From an uncultured Collinsella sp. (lineage in GTDB: Bacteria > Actinomycetota > Coriobacteriia > Coriobacteriales > Coriobacteriaceae), in assembly GCA_902475375.1 (NCBI GenBank), contig CABRZC010000023.1, positions 1 through 23,255 on the forward strand: a stretch of DNA of 23,255 nucleotides, written 5' to 3'. The notes under the pieces were generated by a model. It saw nothing but the letters and a program-made list of their open reading frames with translations, did not search any database and had not been told where the DNA came from. This document shows, in pieces, positions 22,278 to 23,255 of the stretch. Made by a program: the position numbers and the translations under genes. Every line of letters starts with the position of its first letter. Position 1 is the stretch's first letter.

Positions 22278-22306
22278 TTGACCGTTCGGTGTCAACCAGG
22301 GATACC
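22278..22306 (+). promoter_or_regulatory. Candidate promoter and dyad upstream of SDR gene
   Basis: TTGACC (22278-22283) is a good -35, with GATACC (22301-22306) as a poor -10 at a 17-nt spacing. TTGAC and GTCAA (22291-22295) also form a dyad with an 8-nt centre, which could be an operator overlapping the promoter. The leader to the SDR start would be about 75 nt. Confidence 0.3.
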
Positions 22307-22388
22307 GCTCACCGATAAGCAGGCATGTTTGTTTTTGTCCGCCGCTATCCTGTGCTGCGTACGTCCACCCCCGAAGAATGGAGGCACC

Positions 22389-23138
<750 letters not shown>

Positions 23139-23180
23139 GAGGCCACGAGCTTCGGCCCCTAGCCTCAACATGGCTCAACC

Positions 23181-23225
23181 AAGAAGGCGCGCTGCCCGCA
23201 TCAACCGCGGGCAGCGCGCCTTCTT
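23181..23225 (+). terminator. Terminator after SDR gene
   Basis: A perfect 19-bp stem (23181-23199 with 23207-23225), rich in GC, with a 7-nt loop and followed by CTGTTT. The outer A/T pairs mean it can also serve a gene on the other strand beyond the window. Confidence 0.9.
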
Positions 23226-23255
23226 CTGTTTGAAGGGAAACTGCGTCCCGTTTCG

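Overview
The window is a GC-rich bacterial chromosome segment. Gene order and protein style suggest a gut actinobacterium of the Coriobacteriia, most likely Collinsella or a close relative. This assignment is from recognition, not from a search. Most of the window is ordinary core and metabolic sequence; there is no prophage, IS element or CRISPR array.

Layout. Positions 1-1440 (minus strand) hold the infC-rpmI-rplT translation operon. Its long leader ends in a terminator-like hairpin, and infC most plausibly starts at an AUA codon. At 1442-1760 there is a tRNA-Leu(CAA) gene whose 3' end plus terminator is duplicated 184 bp away. At 1798-3231 lies a transglutaminase-like protein. A three-unit tandem repeat ending in a 93-bp hairpin (3344-3656) follows, just downstream of class II fructose-bisphosphate aldolase (fba). 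At 4739-11172 a minus-strand cluster encodes a RecJ nuclease fused to a RecQ-like helicase, a bifunctional Rel (p)ppGpp synthetase/hydrolase and a metallo-beta-lactamase-fold hydrolase. This resembles the recJ-apt-relA neighbourhood of Gram-positive bacteria, with apt missing and a helicase added. A plus-strand BASS-family transporter (11447-12445) converges on a cutC/HIT-fold GalT-like gene pair (12476-13954).

Positions 14271-20570 (minus strand) hold a complete branched-chain amino acid-type ABC transporter in the order livK-livK-livH-livM-livG-livF. It has two tandem substrate-binding lipoproteins, hairpins between the binding proteins and the permease, and a strong terminator inside a larger palindrome. 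Divergent from it are homoserine dehydrogenase (hom, with an ACT domain) and a 249-residue short-chain dehydrogenase that resembles BaiA of bile-acid 7-dehydroxylating clostridia.

How the genes fit together. The transporter imports amino acids or peptide-like ligands, hom feeds threonine/methionine synthesis, and Rel senses amino acid starvation. RecJ-RecQ would process stalled replication forks and is likely co-transcribed with rel. The observations most worth following are the RecJ-RecQ fusion, the infC leader and start codon, the hairpin repeats, the cysteine cluster in CutC, and the BaiA-like dehydrogenase. I see no clear new multi-gene defence or biosynthetic system.
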